Assembly (NCBI RefSeq): GCF_029227915.1
Contig: NC_079879.1
Location: 5,332,001-5,396,000, forward strand
Direction of reading: 5' to 3'
Length of the DNA: 64,000 nt
From: Hydractinia symbiolongicarpus
Taxonomy: Eukaryota; Cnidaria; Hydrozoa; Anthoathecata; Hydractiniidae
The notes below the pieces were generated by a model, which did not search any database, was not told where the DNA came from, and saw nothing but the letters and a program-made list of their open reading frames with translations. Shown piece after piece: positions 10,467-22,078 of this stretch. The first letter of the stretch is position 1. Every line of letters begins with the position of its first letter. A program made the translations under genes and the position numbers.

Positions 10467-13392
10467 CTAAGATACTGACGTATGATGATTGCCGTCGTTT
10501 TCGTCCGATACAAACGTCACTTCTGTACCGGAACATTGTTTAGTCAACAATAAATTACCCGTAGTCACTAATTGTGTCGTGTTACATGACACTGGCATAT
10601 CAGCACTTGCACCATTAATAATGCAAACGTCAGCATCTGTCTGTAGATGACTCTCAACCAACGTTTGCTCGTTAATTTCATCGTTCGAAACAACACTTTT
10701 AATAATTTTCTGTCTCTTAGGTACAACACTCTCGTCTTTCTTAGAATCTAGAGAAACCTTTCCTAATTCTGGAGTCAACAGGGAGTAGACAAGTTCCGTA
10801 GTAAACTGTTCTCGTTCACATCTCTCTTCTCTAGTCTTCTTGGTTTCCTCCTTTGTCGAATTTTGCACAAAATACCTAAAAGAAACAGGATAAATGCATA
10901 GTAAAAAGAATACTTTGAAGGATCAAGCAACATGTTGTTCGTTAGTCCGTGGAAAATTCTACAGGTATCTCCCGTCGTTCATAATTCCTGCATCTGTATT
11001 TCACACACCCTTGCCTGCCTGTTAGCATGAAGTAATAAAATTTTATTCAGATTATAGGTGTGATTATGATGGCTTTTGGATTATAAATCCCCCGGTTTTT
11101 AAATTGACTTGGACAGGGAGTATTATAATTTACTTTCTCACATAATATTACATCATTCTAAGTTAATAACTTCTTCTCATACTAGCATAGCAATAATCAT
11201 AAATTTTGTTACAGATTTCTAAAATCGTGTTTTAGGGGGTTCGGAATAAATATTTGTCTTATTTAACAATTCAGGCAAAATCGCTAAATTAAATTTTCCC
11301 ACTTGCTTTTAACATCATTACATATTACAGCTTACAAAAAATTTGATGTCAATACCGTAAATGGCTGAATAATCCCGTTCATTAGAAGTTTAAATATTAA
11401 AAATACTCCTATTGTATAGCGTTTCCCACCTACCGTCGTAAAGGGGGATTTTCACGAAGCGAATTGAACAGCGAATTCGACGGCGAATTGTATCTGAGCA
11501 TGCGCAGTTTTGTTTGTTTTGATTTTGCATACTCAGATACAATTCGCCGTCGAATTCGCCGCTCAATTCGCTTCGTGAAAATCCCCCTTAAGAGGGACGT
11601 TTAAAGAAAGAGAGACCGAGGTTTACATAATTTGAACAATGGCTGGAAGTACAGCACGTTAAACACAATGAGGTTCACGAAATCTTCTAGAATTATCTAA
11701 AAAAATATCTGTTTATTTCAAACTATACTTACTCATTGAGTAGATATTTACTTTGATCTGTTGGTGCAGCATCTGTCTTCTTATTTGAAGTGGCTGCTGG
11801 CGGAGTTGGTTGCTTCCTTGGTAATCTTTCTAATCGTTCACGTGCTTGTTGAACCTGTTATATATACAACAGATACAAGTTTTAAAACAGACGAACAGGT
11901 GAGGACAACATGAGTGTATAATAATGCGAAACACACACCTGTTGTCGTTCAAATTGTAGCTGTTGTTGAAGTAATTGCAACTGAGATGCGGTTGTGGCTG
12001 ATGATTGCTGCTGCGATGCTCGTCGCACACCAGACAGTTGCGAGAGTAATTCCGCTATGGGATCGATATTTTCTCTTGCTGACGAAAAAATGGCTCCTCC
12101 ACCCATGGCAGCCGCACTGATAGCTGAAGAAGTTGATGTAACGCTTGCGGAGAGATGCTGAGCACTCCTCCGAGACCTCGGTGGTGGTATATTTCGAACG
12201 GGGTGAAATATACGACGGATATTTCTGCTTAAAGGTTCATCCTAAAATAAGGTTTTTATTTAAAACGAAAATAATAGAAGATATACGTATTGAAAAATAT
12301 AATGGTCAGAAAATGTAACAAATTAATTCTTAGAAAGAGCAAATAAACCAAAAATGGGAACAACTAAATATGTATATTACCATAGGATCTCTTACCAAAC
12401 GATGTTCAGATGACAAATGATTGTTTAAATTGTCGGTCACGTGATTTGGGTCGCCACCAGGTAGGGCAGCACATATTGGGCAAATCTAATAGAATTGTAG
12501 ATAGCATAAACATTCACAACGAGAAAAAATATTTAAAAAAATAATTTTTTCCCTGTTGTGACTCATTTTATCCACAGTACATGTTCCTACCACTATATGC
12601 ACACAGAATGCCGTGTTGGATTAAAGGAACCTTTTTTTATTTTATTTTTTAACTCAAAACAAATGATCAGCTGTCAAAATTTCCCTAACTTTACTCCCTT
12701 TCTAGCAGTTTTTCTTCTATCCTTTCAGTCAACAGAGAAATCTGTCTGAAAAAGTTTTCTTAATATTTCTTGGGCTGTAACTTCTAATAAATCTGTTCGT
12801 ATAAGATAAAAACACTGTTCAAATGTTACTTACCACTTCAGTTGAAGTATTGGCATGTTCAGCAGCTACATGCTCAAGTAGTACGTTCTCACTTAGTCCT
12901 AACTTTCCACAGTGAGGGCAAACAAATGAATATGAAGAAGGCTGATCATACTGTGCGTTAGATTCACCGCCATAGAATAATTCTAAAAAGAAATTACACT
13001 TATAAAGATTATCTGAAATTTGCTACACAACTAACAGTGAGTGCCTGGGTAAGCAAAATAGCAGAGCAGAAATATGGGCAAATGTCAATACGAATTTAAA
13101 TAAATAATAAAAACATACCAAAATCTGATCTAGTAATTATGCACTGCATTGGATGTCCCAGGGTATGACGTGTTGTAGTTGTACCAGTATCATGACAGGA
13201 TGAACATAAATCATAATCAAAGCAAATTAAACATTTGTATCTCTTCCCATGAAAGTTACTTTTGTTGCACGAATCACAGCTCACCCCTGGAACAGAAATA
13301 AACAATATCGAAAGAAATTCAAAAATTGTGAAACAAATTTAAAATAATACAGAAATCAAATAAATTAAAAGTATACCTTCATGCCGAGACAT
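10467..13392 (-). CDS. KCMF1: KCMF1 E3 ubiquitin ligase, complete, seven exons
   Basis: Exons: 13392-13377 (MSRHEG), 13286-13119, 12982-12834, 12485-12381, 12241-11939, 11854-11733 and 10875-10467. All have GT-AG borders and join in frame to 423 residues, slightly longer than the ~381 of vertebrate KCMF1. Exon 2 encodes the ZZ zinc finger ([18 protein letters not shown] then [10 protein letters not shown]). Exons 3 and 4 encode two C2H2-like fingers ([16 protein letters not shown] and [18 protein letters not shown]). Exon 5 has the conserved [17 protein letters not shown] block and a Gln-rich coiled coil (residues ~220-265). The tail is acidic and divergent. KCMF1 acts in N-degron/UBR4-linked ubiquitination; that role is from family knowledge. 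The leader ends in a possible 3' splice site (GTAAAACAG) three bases before the ATG, suggesting a 5' UTR intron. Confidence 0.95.
11442..11588. mobile_element. 147-bp MITE, nearly a perfect palindrome
   Basis: Both ends read AGGGGGATTTTCACGAAGCG inward, and the inverted arms extend about 60 bp each around a short T-rich centre. The flanks carry TAA on both sides (11439-11441 and 11589-11591), a 3-bp target duplication of the kind made by PIF/Harbinger elements. It sits in the last KCMF1 intron. A longer relative is at 33207-33469. Confidence 0.85.
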
Positions 13393-14690
13393 TTCCTGTT
13401 TTACAAAATCAATTAATATTAGTTTTAATCTAAAATCAAGATCTAATTTAAATGGCTAAAAGAAAACAATTTTATGCAGGAGTTGTGATTAATAATTTCA
13501 AAATCTTTCATGGCAATACCTGTTACAAAAAACATGTCAATGCAAATGTTTTTAATGGTAGTTGCTGTGACAAGCATTTTATGCAGGACATTAATGCACT
13601 TATATTACAGTTACAGTTTTTAGCTCTTAAACAGTTTTTCCTATCAACTTTTACACTCTAGTAGGCTTTTATACTAAAATCTAATCTACTGCTGTAGTTT
13701 TTCACACATTTGGTCACCAAGGGAAGAATGGGTGTTACATATATATATACTGTTTAGTATATACTACATTTTTGTTTTCATGGTCTTAAGTGCAAATTTT
13801 TTTATAAAAATAATGCTATATTTTAAAAATTAATTTTTTAAAAATAGCACATGTCAAAACTATAAAAAAAGTAACTAAACAGCATTTTTCTCTTGTATAC
13901 AAAAGTAAATGATGTATTATAAAACTTAATGTGAACAAAATGTGAAGGTCATGCAAACACATGCTGCGTCGCATGGAACTGCGTTTTCAGTGTGATGTTA
14001 GCTTTAGATTTTATCAAGTTCTCCAAAAAGATCCTTTTTTAAAAAAAAGAAGCATGGTAAGTTTTTTGAATCATTAAACATGCAAGTATCAATTTTAAAA
14101 CAAATTTGAATGTAAATACACAAAAAGGAGTAAAAACCTAAAATAAACCAGCCTTAAAAGATTGGAAGTCAGTGTGCAAAAGTCATAGAAGTGAAATATT
14201 GATCTGTTAGTGAGTTTGGAAATAAAATGAAAGTAATATATTCACATCATTATAAGAACACAAAAGGAACTAGAAAGCCTGGTGGCTAAACAAACAAAAA
14301 TACCAAATTTATTGACTCTTAATTCTTTATAGAGAAAACAGACTTATAAGAAACGGCTTTTACAAAAAAGTACAGCAGAAACGGGTGTTGTATTTGCATA
14401 ATTTTTATGCCCATTAATTTAACTAGGGTGACATCCATTTATCAACAAGGTTAAAATTACTGATTAAAGAAAATGTAAAATTGCATCATAATTCATGCAG
14501 CATATTACATTTAAAAATCCTGATATGTGCATATTTTAACATGGAAAAGACCTTTAACAGTTAACAAAAAATTGCTAGAAGTCAAACATTAACAGACCTA
14601 TATTATCCATGTTAAGAATATTGTCTATATTTTATGGGAACATATAGTAAATGGGCAGCTGAAGTCTCCTCCTTTTCTTCATCCCCATCT
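13393..14690. other. Upstream of KCMF1, no gene recognised
   Basis: AT-rich region expected to hold the KCMF1 leader and promoter. An open stretch at 13452-13661 has no recognisable content and I treat it as chance. Confidence 0.5.
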
Positions 14691-14701
14691 CCTTATTTTT
14701 T

Positions 14702-14830
14702 CAACTATGACGTCAGTGGTATCATTCCTCTGAGGGTTCACGGTCAAGATATTTTATTTCATTCATTCATTTTTTGTATAATAAATTTTATTGTTTAAGA
14801 TCTTGACCGATTAGAAAGGAATGATATGAG
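14702..14830. repeat. Imperfect inverted repeat around an AT-rich centre
   Basis: The left arm (GGTATCATTCCTC ... GGTCAAGATATTTT, near 14717-14756) is complementary to the right arm (AAGATCTTGACCG ... AGGAATGATATG, near 14798-14829). The right arm is the truncated start of the LINE fragment that follows, so the left arm may be an inverted scrap of the same element. Confidence 0.5.
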
Positions 14831-15178
14831 AATGGTTAGGTGGATGTGTAACGCCAGTCTGAGAGACAAAAAGAGTTCAGATGAGCTAAGAAGCAGGCTA
14901 AGTATCTGTAGAATTAAAGATGTTATCCAGATAAGAAGATTGAATTGGCTGGGGCACTGGGGAAGAATGGAGGGGGATAATTGGGTAAGAAAGTGTAGAG
15001 ACTTGATAGTTCCTGGGGCAAAGCCCAGAGGCGGACCAAGAAAGACTTGGCAGGAGGCTATAAGGACAGACTTGATACAGAGGAAGTTGAGTTTAGATCT
15101 AACACAGTCTAGATCAGATTGGAAGAGGGTCATTAATATACCCGTCCAACCCATGCTAGCATGGAAAACGGACGTTAA
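14805..15178 (+). mobile_element. 3' end of a second LINE family (RT C-terminal tail)
   Basis: One open frame encodes the C-terminal tail common in LINE-type reverse transcriptases: MRMVRWMCNASLRDKKSSDE, then RRLNWLGHWGRMEGDNWVRK, then the basic PRGGPRKTWQEAIRTDLIQR. It runs directly into PMLAWKTDVK and a (GAT)n tail. The 5' part, including the RT core, is missing, typical of 5' truncation during target-primed reverse transcription. It differs in sequence from the LINE families at 3060 and 53702. Confidence 0.85.

Positions 15179-15210
<32 letters not shown>
15179..15210 (+). repeat. (GAT)n microsatellite tail of the LINE fragment
   Basis: Ten to eleven uninterrupted GAT units follow the coding part of the LINE fragment with no spacer, so the array is the element's 3' tail. 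Confidence 0.85.
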
Positions 15211-15211
<1 letters not shown>

Positions 15212-17057
15212 AATATGTAAGTATATTATATTCGTTTTAATCTAAATTGTAATTGTTAATTGTAAATATTTTTGTGGTTAGGGATTTCGGGAATTGGTAC
15301 TGTTATAGCCACAAACTTTTTCTATTATCTGCTTCCTTTATACATCAAGTTTTTTGGGAAGATATATTTTATGTATTTTTTTTAACTACTCCTTTGTTAA
15401 CAATTTAACTTATAAACGTCAAAATTTGTGTACTGTGCTTATTCCTGATAAAGACTCGCAAGAGCTGAAATATATTGAATAAACATGTATGTGTCTCATT
15501 CACTGTTTTTATTATATTATTTGAATCAGCAAGAGATAGACGTGTATCTAGGGCCTGGATGTTAACAAAACCAATGTTAAAAAAGACCTTTTCCTAAAAA
15601 AATTTTTTGCATGAGATAGCATCAGAAGGGGCCAAGAAAAAAAGTTTGAAAATATGCAACACTGGGTAAACCTTACAGAATGTACAATCAGCAATCTCTG
15701 ATTGGTCGAGAATGTCAATAATTATTTAAAAAGACAAGGATTGCCAATCTAAGACAAACTACGCCAAATATTAGATTAGATTTATTGGGTAACTGTGACC
15801 ATACAACAAACTTAAATTTGACAGTGAAAAAAGTAAAACAGAAGGAGGTTATGTTTGTCATTTAGGCATGAATAAGATTCTGTTTGAACACTTTATGTAC
15901 ATGATACTAAAGAGAATTAAACATAATACGGAAACACATAAACAATTCCGAGAGGTAAAATTCTTTGTTTAGCTCTATTAAATTTATTTATTTATTCATA
16001 CTTTATTAAAACAAAAGAAAGCAATCAAAAGCTATCTGACTCGCTGTTTTAACTGTTTTAAAATTCGAACTAGTACCACAGAGCGTTAACTATCTCTCCT
16101 ATTATCCAATATCAATATAAAAATGTGAGTCTAGAAAAAGTTTGGCTTCTGGGACTATGTTAAATTTGGCATACAGATTGTAAAAAAAATTTAACCTAGC
16201 CAGCTAAACAAAAATGAAACCACTTTCACTTTGTTGCGACATGACAATACACACCTCAATGAAAGAAGATAATAGCGGAGAAAAAACAATCCCTATAAAT
16301 CTATAAATAAGCAATGTGGTCCTTCTTTTTTTGCCTGTCTGGATACAAGTGCATTATACAGATCCCTTTATATTATTAAAGTAAAAAAATGTTAGGGTCC
16401 CTCAACACCCCTGCCTAATGGTCTCAAAATAATGTAAACTGTGGGAAAAATTGAGATGTAATTGACCCTAATTTGTTTTAATGATTTCTATGAATGTTGA
16501 TTTCTGTCCCTATGTAAATGCGAACATATCTCTATGTAAATGTCACAGCAAAATTCGCCTATAGAAAGTTTTGCTGTGTTTTTACAGGATTCTTGCACAT
16601 ACGTGGAAAAACTCAGAAAAATCAACAGGCAGAAAAATAAAGATCTTAGGTGAAGAAAGTCAAATTATGGTTAAAAACTTTTGTACTGTGGCTACTAGCA
16701 TCTTTTCACCAATATATGTTCTAACTCTAAACTACATACAAGCTATATATATTTTAACTTCAAGATCAAAAGATACCTCTACCTGAAAATAAAGTGTAGA
16801 ATGGATTTGCCTACGACTTACTTGCATAAGAGGTTTGGGGATTATAAACAAGGGTCGCTATATGAAACTTGCCTAAATAACTAAAAGCTTTTTCATTTTT
16901 ATATTTTTAGCTTTTTAGAAATACTTTCCTATTCTGCTTTGCAAAGCTAAACTTGCATTGATATTGATGGATATTTATTCACTTAGCACGGTTTGAATTT
17001 CACATAATATTGCCTTTCGTTAAGTATGCTCTGCTTGGATTATGTATGGCAGCCTGC
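15211..17057. other. No gene recognised
   Basis: AT-rich sequence. An open stretch at 16571-16786 has no recognisable domain. I see no repeat unit or RNA gene. Confidence 0.45.
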
Positions 17058-17860
17058 CCCGTTTAAAAACAGGGCAGAAAATACATAATCAGGGCAACAT
17101 AACCAGGACAGGCAGGCTTGTGTAAGACAGTTAAAAAATATTATTTGGCACTTATGTAAGACAGTTAAAATATTATTCACTCATAGAACGAACATAATCA
17201 GGGCAGGCTATGTGCAACACTTTTACGTTATTCCTCGCTTATAGAGCGAACATAATCAGGGCCAACAGGCTTTTATATCATTCGTTATCACATCTGGCAC
17301 CCAAATAGCGCTTGTGGCAAAGTTGTTGTTGTTCTCAAATGAAACGAAACTTCGTGGAAACGAAATTTTGGGGTTCCAAATTTTAGTAACTTTTCACTAA
17401 ACTTAATTCCTGGAAAACAAATTATTTAGGTCATCCTTAGAATTCAATTCCTGCAAAAAATAAAAATGAGCCTACCACCCATCCGCAAAATCTACTTTCG
17501 TGAAATTTAGTTATACACTTCAAAGTATACTATGCTGAAATGTACTCACAAGAGGTGTTTATATTTAAAATTACGTTGAGATTTTTTTGCTCTGCCTAGT
17601 TTTCAATGTTGTTTTATCCTGCAAGGAAAAATTGTGTCAAGACTTAATGGTGTTCCAGCTTACAGAAAAAAAAAGCACAAATCCATCATACTATAATCCG
17701 TCAAAGTTTCATTCACAAATGTTTAAGGAAAAGCCAATATTACAGGTTGCCTGGCCAGCCATTCAGCATTCCTAATCTGGTCACGACAACATAATAATTG
17801 GGGCAAAAAACATAATGGGATCTTGCGTACATAATCTGGCTGTCCTGTTTAATAAACAGG
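17058..17860. mobile_element. ~800-bp non-autonomous element with palindromic ends, copy 1
   Basis: Each end is a short palindrome (CCCGTTTAAAAACAGGG on the left, CCTGTTTAATAAACAGG on the right) followed by inverted sequence containing ATACATAATC-AGG/CCAGATTATGT. Inside the left half, the string GAACATAATCAGGGC recurs three times at roughly 60-75-bp spacing. An inverted relative is at 57979-58803, sharing ends, internal repeats and central segments such as TGCTGAAATGTACTCACAAG. No transposase ORF is seen. The superfamily is unclear. Confidence 0.75.
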
Positions 17861-18410
17861 TCATTTTCACAATCTAGGCAGAACAAGGACAAGCACGGAC
17901 TATTTGTTCTGCCATAAACAGCTTATCAAAAAGTAAAAAAGAAACTAATCAAAATAGGCAAACAAGTCTTTGTTGTCAGTAGAAACAAAAAATGCGTAAC
18001 TATGTGTAAAGCTTCCTTTTGGGGTACAGAAATCTCTGACATTTATTTCAGCCCTCCTTCAAATAGCTGGAGCACTCACTGACACGGAGTCACGGAGATC
18101 GTTGGCTTTAAAAGACATGTCAGAGGGTTAAAGGGGCACAGGGCAAAGGGCAAAAGACTATTCCATTAATAAGTTCAGTATAGAATGGGTTTGACAATAA
18201 GGAAAACACATGACAAAGACAGTTTCAAGACTTCAGCTAGCTACCTACAATTTTTATCTAATATTTTCCAGTATCTCAGCCATTTCAAGACGGGCGCAAG
18301 CGCAGTGAAACAGTAAATAATGCACGGTTGATGATGGAGAGTATCTCGCTTGAATCTCGCTTGCGCTCTCCTCCCTTTAAAAAAGGTTTAAGTTTTTCAC
18401 GGCAGTAAAA
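17861..18410. other. No gene recognised
   Basis: Between two transposon fragments. Nothing I can support. Confidence 0.4.
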
Positions 18411-18505
18411 ATAATAATAATAATAATAAATATTTAAAGTGGCTAGCCCAGAAAATCACAAAAACCTATAGTTAGTGGATTGTTTCCACTGGGGGCCACT
18501 AATTT
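18411..18505 (-). mobile_element. 3' end scrap of the copy-1 LINE family
   Basis: Starting with (AAT)n, the sequence matches the reverse complement of the LINE 3' UTR at 5440-5527, including CCACTGGGGG and AAACCTATAGTTAGTGGATT. Only about 90 bp is present, a strongly 5'-truncated insertion on the minus strand. Confidence 0.85.
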
Positions 18506-19029
18506 TTCCATTTTATTACAGACACTTAACATACGTGAAAAAAATTATTTCCAGTTTACAACATGCCAGAAATTTGCATCCAAATCCATTCACCGAGCTA
18601 ACAAACACAAAAAATGGCGTTTTTTGCACGTTTTAGGTCAAGTTTGTTACTATAAATGCGACTAATCCACAATGTAAAGAGAAAATAATTAAGATTTCTG
18701 CTCCAGCAAACGATCTTGCCAAAGCGTACATGGTTTAGTTCAGTTACTTTCAGGGCAGAAACTTTTGCGGGCATTACCTTTCGTTTGTCAAAAAAACCGC
18801 GAAACATTTGACCAAAACTTTCGCGTTTGGCGATTTTTGAAACAAATTTCGCGGGAAAAACTTTCGCGAATTCAAAATAAGGTTCATATTCGCGTGAAAA
18901 AACTTTCGCGAATGGGCAAAATCCAAGAAAAAAAATTTATTCGTTAAATCACATCTAAGTTCTTTACCGTAATCAAAAATGTATAAAATATACAAGTTTA
19001 GGCTAAGTAAATTTAATTATCTGCCTCTC

Positions 19030-19980
19030 CCCATTCTAAGCCAGTATCGTCATCACTTTCTTGAATCTTGCTTCCACATAACGCTTCAAATTCCTCCACT
19101 GTGACATCACAAATTGCTAAGAGATAGCTATCATCAGATTGCTCAATATCATTACTCAGCATCGGAAAGGATCAATCGATGGCATTTTGCTTGAACCGAG
19201 TTCTAAGGCATAAAAAATACCAGCACTTTTCCATTAACTATCGATAATTTCTTTCCCTTTCGGCGTGCTCAAGTGGTTATAGAATTCCACAATCCAACCG
19301 GCGTGAACAGGTTTAAGTTTGGACAACTGTAACCCTACTTGGACGTCATCAATCTCCTACTGGAACGTATTTCACCGGAGTTTGATCGATATTTAAAATT
19401 AAGGCAGATGGTATGTTGTACTGTTTTACTTTTGATACAACGTCATGGAGATATAGCAACTCTATCTCTTTTCGAGCCCCATCAGGTATGTCCACCTTTG
19501 TGATGTTTTTCTCCGCTTGACAAAATTTATTCAGGAAAACAGGCTTTTTGCCCAACGCGATGAGTCGATGTCAACTTGACCGACAGCATGAGGATACTTA
19601 CTCATCAGAGCTTTGGCTGTTGCATTTGCTACTGTTGTATTGACTCAGTGATAGAAGATATTTTCTCACCATCTCATCATGACCTGCACATCTAACGTGC
19701 CAATTTCCGAAGTTGTAGGCTCTTGCGATGTCTCTATAATAATGAAAAGAACTTCATCAATTAAAGGTTTTAAAAATGTTTTAAGTAGAAAGTTTCTTGC
19801 TTTTATCTTACACAAGAATTTTTGAATACTGTAATCTCGAAAATCACATATATACTCACCATTTTCTTCGTTCTCTGACTTTGCAAGCTTTGTTGAGAAA
19901 TTTCATATTCTTGATTGTTTGCCTCTTTTTGCCTCTTAGCTTCAATCTGCATCTTTCTTAAAAACGACATGATGATGGAT
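19030..19980 (-). pseudogene. pogo/jerky-like DDE transposase, broken and internally deleted
   Basis: Pieces appear in order on the minus strand: KEANNQEYEISQQSLQSQR (near 19900), VNTTVANATAKALMSKYP with SSRWAKSLF (19555-19660), KVKQYNIPSALILNIDQTPV then KYVPVG (19349-19450), and LSKLKPVHAGWIVEFYNHLS with PKGKEII (19230-19330). This order (helper domain, the first-Asp block LNIDQT, then the C-terminal KP-HA-WIV block) is that of DDE_1 pogo/jerky transposases. The middle and last acidic residues would fall between the VPVG and LSKLKP blocks, but these are almost adjacent, so the catalytic core is deleted. Stops and frame changes confirm it is dead. Confidence 0.8.
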
Positions 19981-20260
19981 ATTGACAGAGCTCTCTATCA
20001 AACACCCTGTAAGTTTGTTTACATAATCCCAGAACTTGTTTTTGAAAGCTCTCTACTCATATCTTCTCCATCGCAGATTAAAATCAATACATTTCCGTCT
20101 GATGCAATCAAAAATATTTATTGTACAATGGAGTGTTTTTTTTTTCTGTTTTCGCGAATAATCGAATGTTTTTATTTTGAATCATCCAATCGAATTTTCT
20201 TTAGAAATGAATAAAATTAAAAAAAAATCGAACTTAGATACTAAAATCTTCTTCATCAAT

Positions 20261-20836
20261 ATGGAAAAACATACATTTACTGCTGCTGTAAGAGGATATC
20301 ATTATATCGACGATTTTGGCAAGAGAACGAAAAACTTATTTGTCTTCACGAGCCTGGAAACGCCTTCGATAGATTTGCTATAAAGACAGTGAGCGAAAAT
20401 GGAGAAACTGTTGGACACTTGCCAAAAGAGATTTCAAGAATAACAAAGTATTTCTTAGATCGAGGTGCGTCTATGTCTTTTACACGCTTTTTTCAGAACA
20501 TTATCGCCCTTCTCCCTTAGTACAAGGAGGACTTGAAATAGAATGTCAAGCTGTGATCGAAACACGAGCTACCATTCTTCAAGCGAAATTAACATCACGT
20601 TATTTAGATCTAGTTAAGGATCTCTACACGGAACCAACAGAAGACATAGCGGTTGGAAATCTGTTCAATTTCGTCATGACGTTGCCGCCTACAGTCGTTA
20701 CACCGCAAACCCCGGCAAAAGAAAGAAAAAGTCTGCATCCACAAGCACTGTTTCAAATAATCGGGACATCCGAGAAATTCTCGCAGCTCCAAAGAAGAAA
20801 AAAACACCAAGTGTTATTGTAGTTGACGACGATTAA
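20261..20836 (+). pseudogene. HIRAN-domain protein inside the pogo-like element, frameshifted
   Basis: The ORF starts MEKHTFTAAVRGYHY, and after an apparent frameshift near 20305 continues with HEPGNAFDRFAIK and GETVGHLPKEISRITKYFLD. After a second shift near 20485 it reads SPLVQGGLEIECQAVIE, then a less conserved part. A third shift near 20725 restores an end with REILAAPKKKK and VIVVDDD before a stop. The AxRGYHYY...NPxDxxAIKxxxxxGxxVGHxP pattern is the HIRAN fold, known from HLTF/Rad5 as a 3'-OH ssDNA end-binding module and also found as stand-alone proteins. The second and third shifts lie at homopolymers, so assembly error cannot be excluded for those. A role in transposition is inference. 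Confidence 0.75.
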
Positions 20837-21044
20837 AGTAGAAATAAATCATTACTTTTGAAAACTGCCCCGTTTTTATGATTTTTTTTATGGTGAAAAA
20901 ACTTTCGCGTTTTAAAAAATATCCATGATTTCGCGTAAAAAACTTTCGCGTTTTGATGATTTAGAATTTCCAAAGGCATAAACTTTCGCGAAAAAGACCA
21001 AAAAACGCGAAAGTTAATGCCCGCGAAAGTTTCTGCCCCTAAAG

Positions 21045-22078
21045 TACCCTTACACATGAATGCGAAGTATTTTACAGACTGTCTGTTTTACACATTTCTC
21101 ATTTAAAAACAATGAAAAAAGGGTGTGATCTCACAGTGATGCTTAATATTGAAACTCCAATCATATATACAAATATAAAAAATAAAAAAGTACAACAAGT
21201 TTGTCAAAATATATCTGCAAATAATACTTTCAAAAGCTGGGCACTTTTATGGAATTATCATAAAACTACAAAATTTGCAGGTTAGTCACCCGTTACTATG
21301 ACGTCACAGTGGGATAAATTGTAACAAAAATTACCGCCGTATCTGACTATAGTCATACCAACGGGGCCAGACAAAATAGCTTTCTCAGTCGAACATATTT
21401 ATTTTAAGGGCTAAATAATTCATAGCGTAGGGGCATTGTAGTTCATTTTTAAGCCCTGCTTTAGCAGCATTATTTGGAATGTTTCAAGCCTTCAGTAGAA
21501 TTTTACCCTGCATTATTTTAGACGGTTTATCTCCGATAAACAGTGTACAATCTGCGTAAATCGTAAAACCTAGCGAAGATATGCCTTAAAGCTTGCTTCC
21601 GACCAACCATCTTAAAAGCGCTAACACCAATGTTAAGCGTCGAGGTTTTTTTAAAATTTTTCAAATAAAAACACGGTTAAAACGTCTTAAACATCATTAA
21701 GTCGAATTTTTAATGTTTTACAAAAGTACCACAAAGCTTCACGTGTTTACTTTACGCGTTTAAATATTAATGTTAGTCTTATCAATGAGGTTTAAAGGGT
21801 TTTTTTTGAAAAAGTCCAGTGGGGCTAAGTTTGGGGGAATTAATTGCCGGTTTTAAATTGCATTTAACACCATCAGTTCGTTCATTAACCCGACTGTACA
21901 AACTTCAGTCATTATATTTTGTGCGGACAAATGTTGGACGTGAAAATACTGGCAATCTATGATATAGTTCATTTCATTAGAAAATTCCTTCGACAAGTAA
22001 AACATGATAAAAATTTTGTTTAAATGTGTTCTAAAAATATATTCTAATTCAGTTTCCAAGCCTAACTTTCTAGTATCG
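21045..22078. other. No gene recognised
   Basis: AT-rich sequence between the pogo-like element and the 3' end of FAM136A. The part nearest 22078 should be FAM136A 3' UTR. An open stretch on the minus strand (21853-22059) is not convincing. Confidence 0.45.

Larger units (their letters stand above)
18747..21044. mobile_element. 2.3-kb pogo/jerky-like DNA transposon carrying a HIRAN gene
   Basis: Terminal inverted repeats face inward: left CTTTCAGGGCAGAAACTTTT, and the right end read outward-in gives CTTTAGGGGCAGAAACTTTC. Both are flanked by TA, the target duplication expected for the Tc1/mariner-pogo superfamily. Subterminal regions on both sides repeat AACTTTCGCG many times. Inside are two broken genes in opposite orientation: a DDE transposase on the minus strand (about 19980-19030) and a HIRAN-domain ORF on the plus strand (20261-20836). 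Confidence 0.85.

Noticed and set aside
14795-15154. 119-codon minus-strand frame
   Set aside because: It is antisense to the LINE RT tail encoded on the plus strand.
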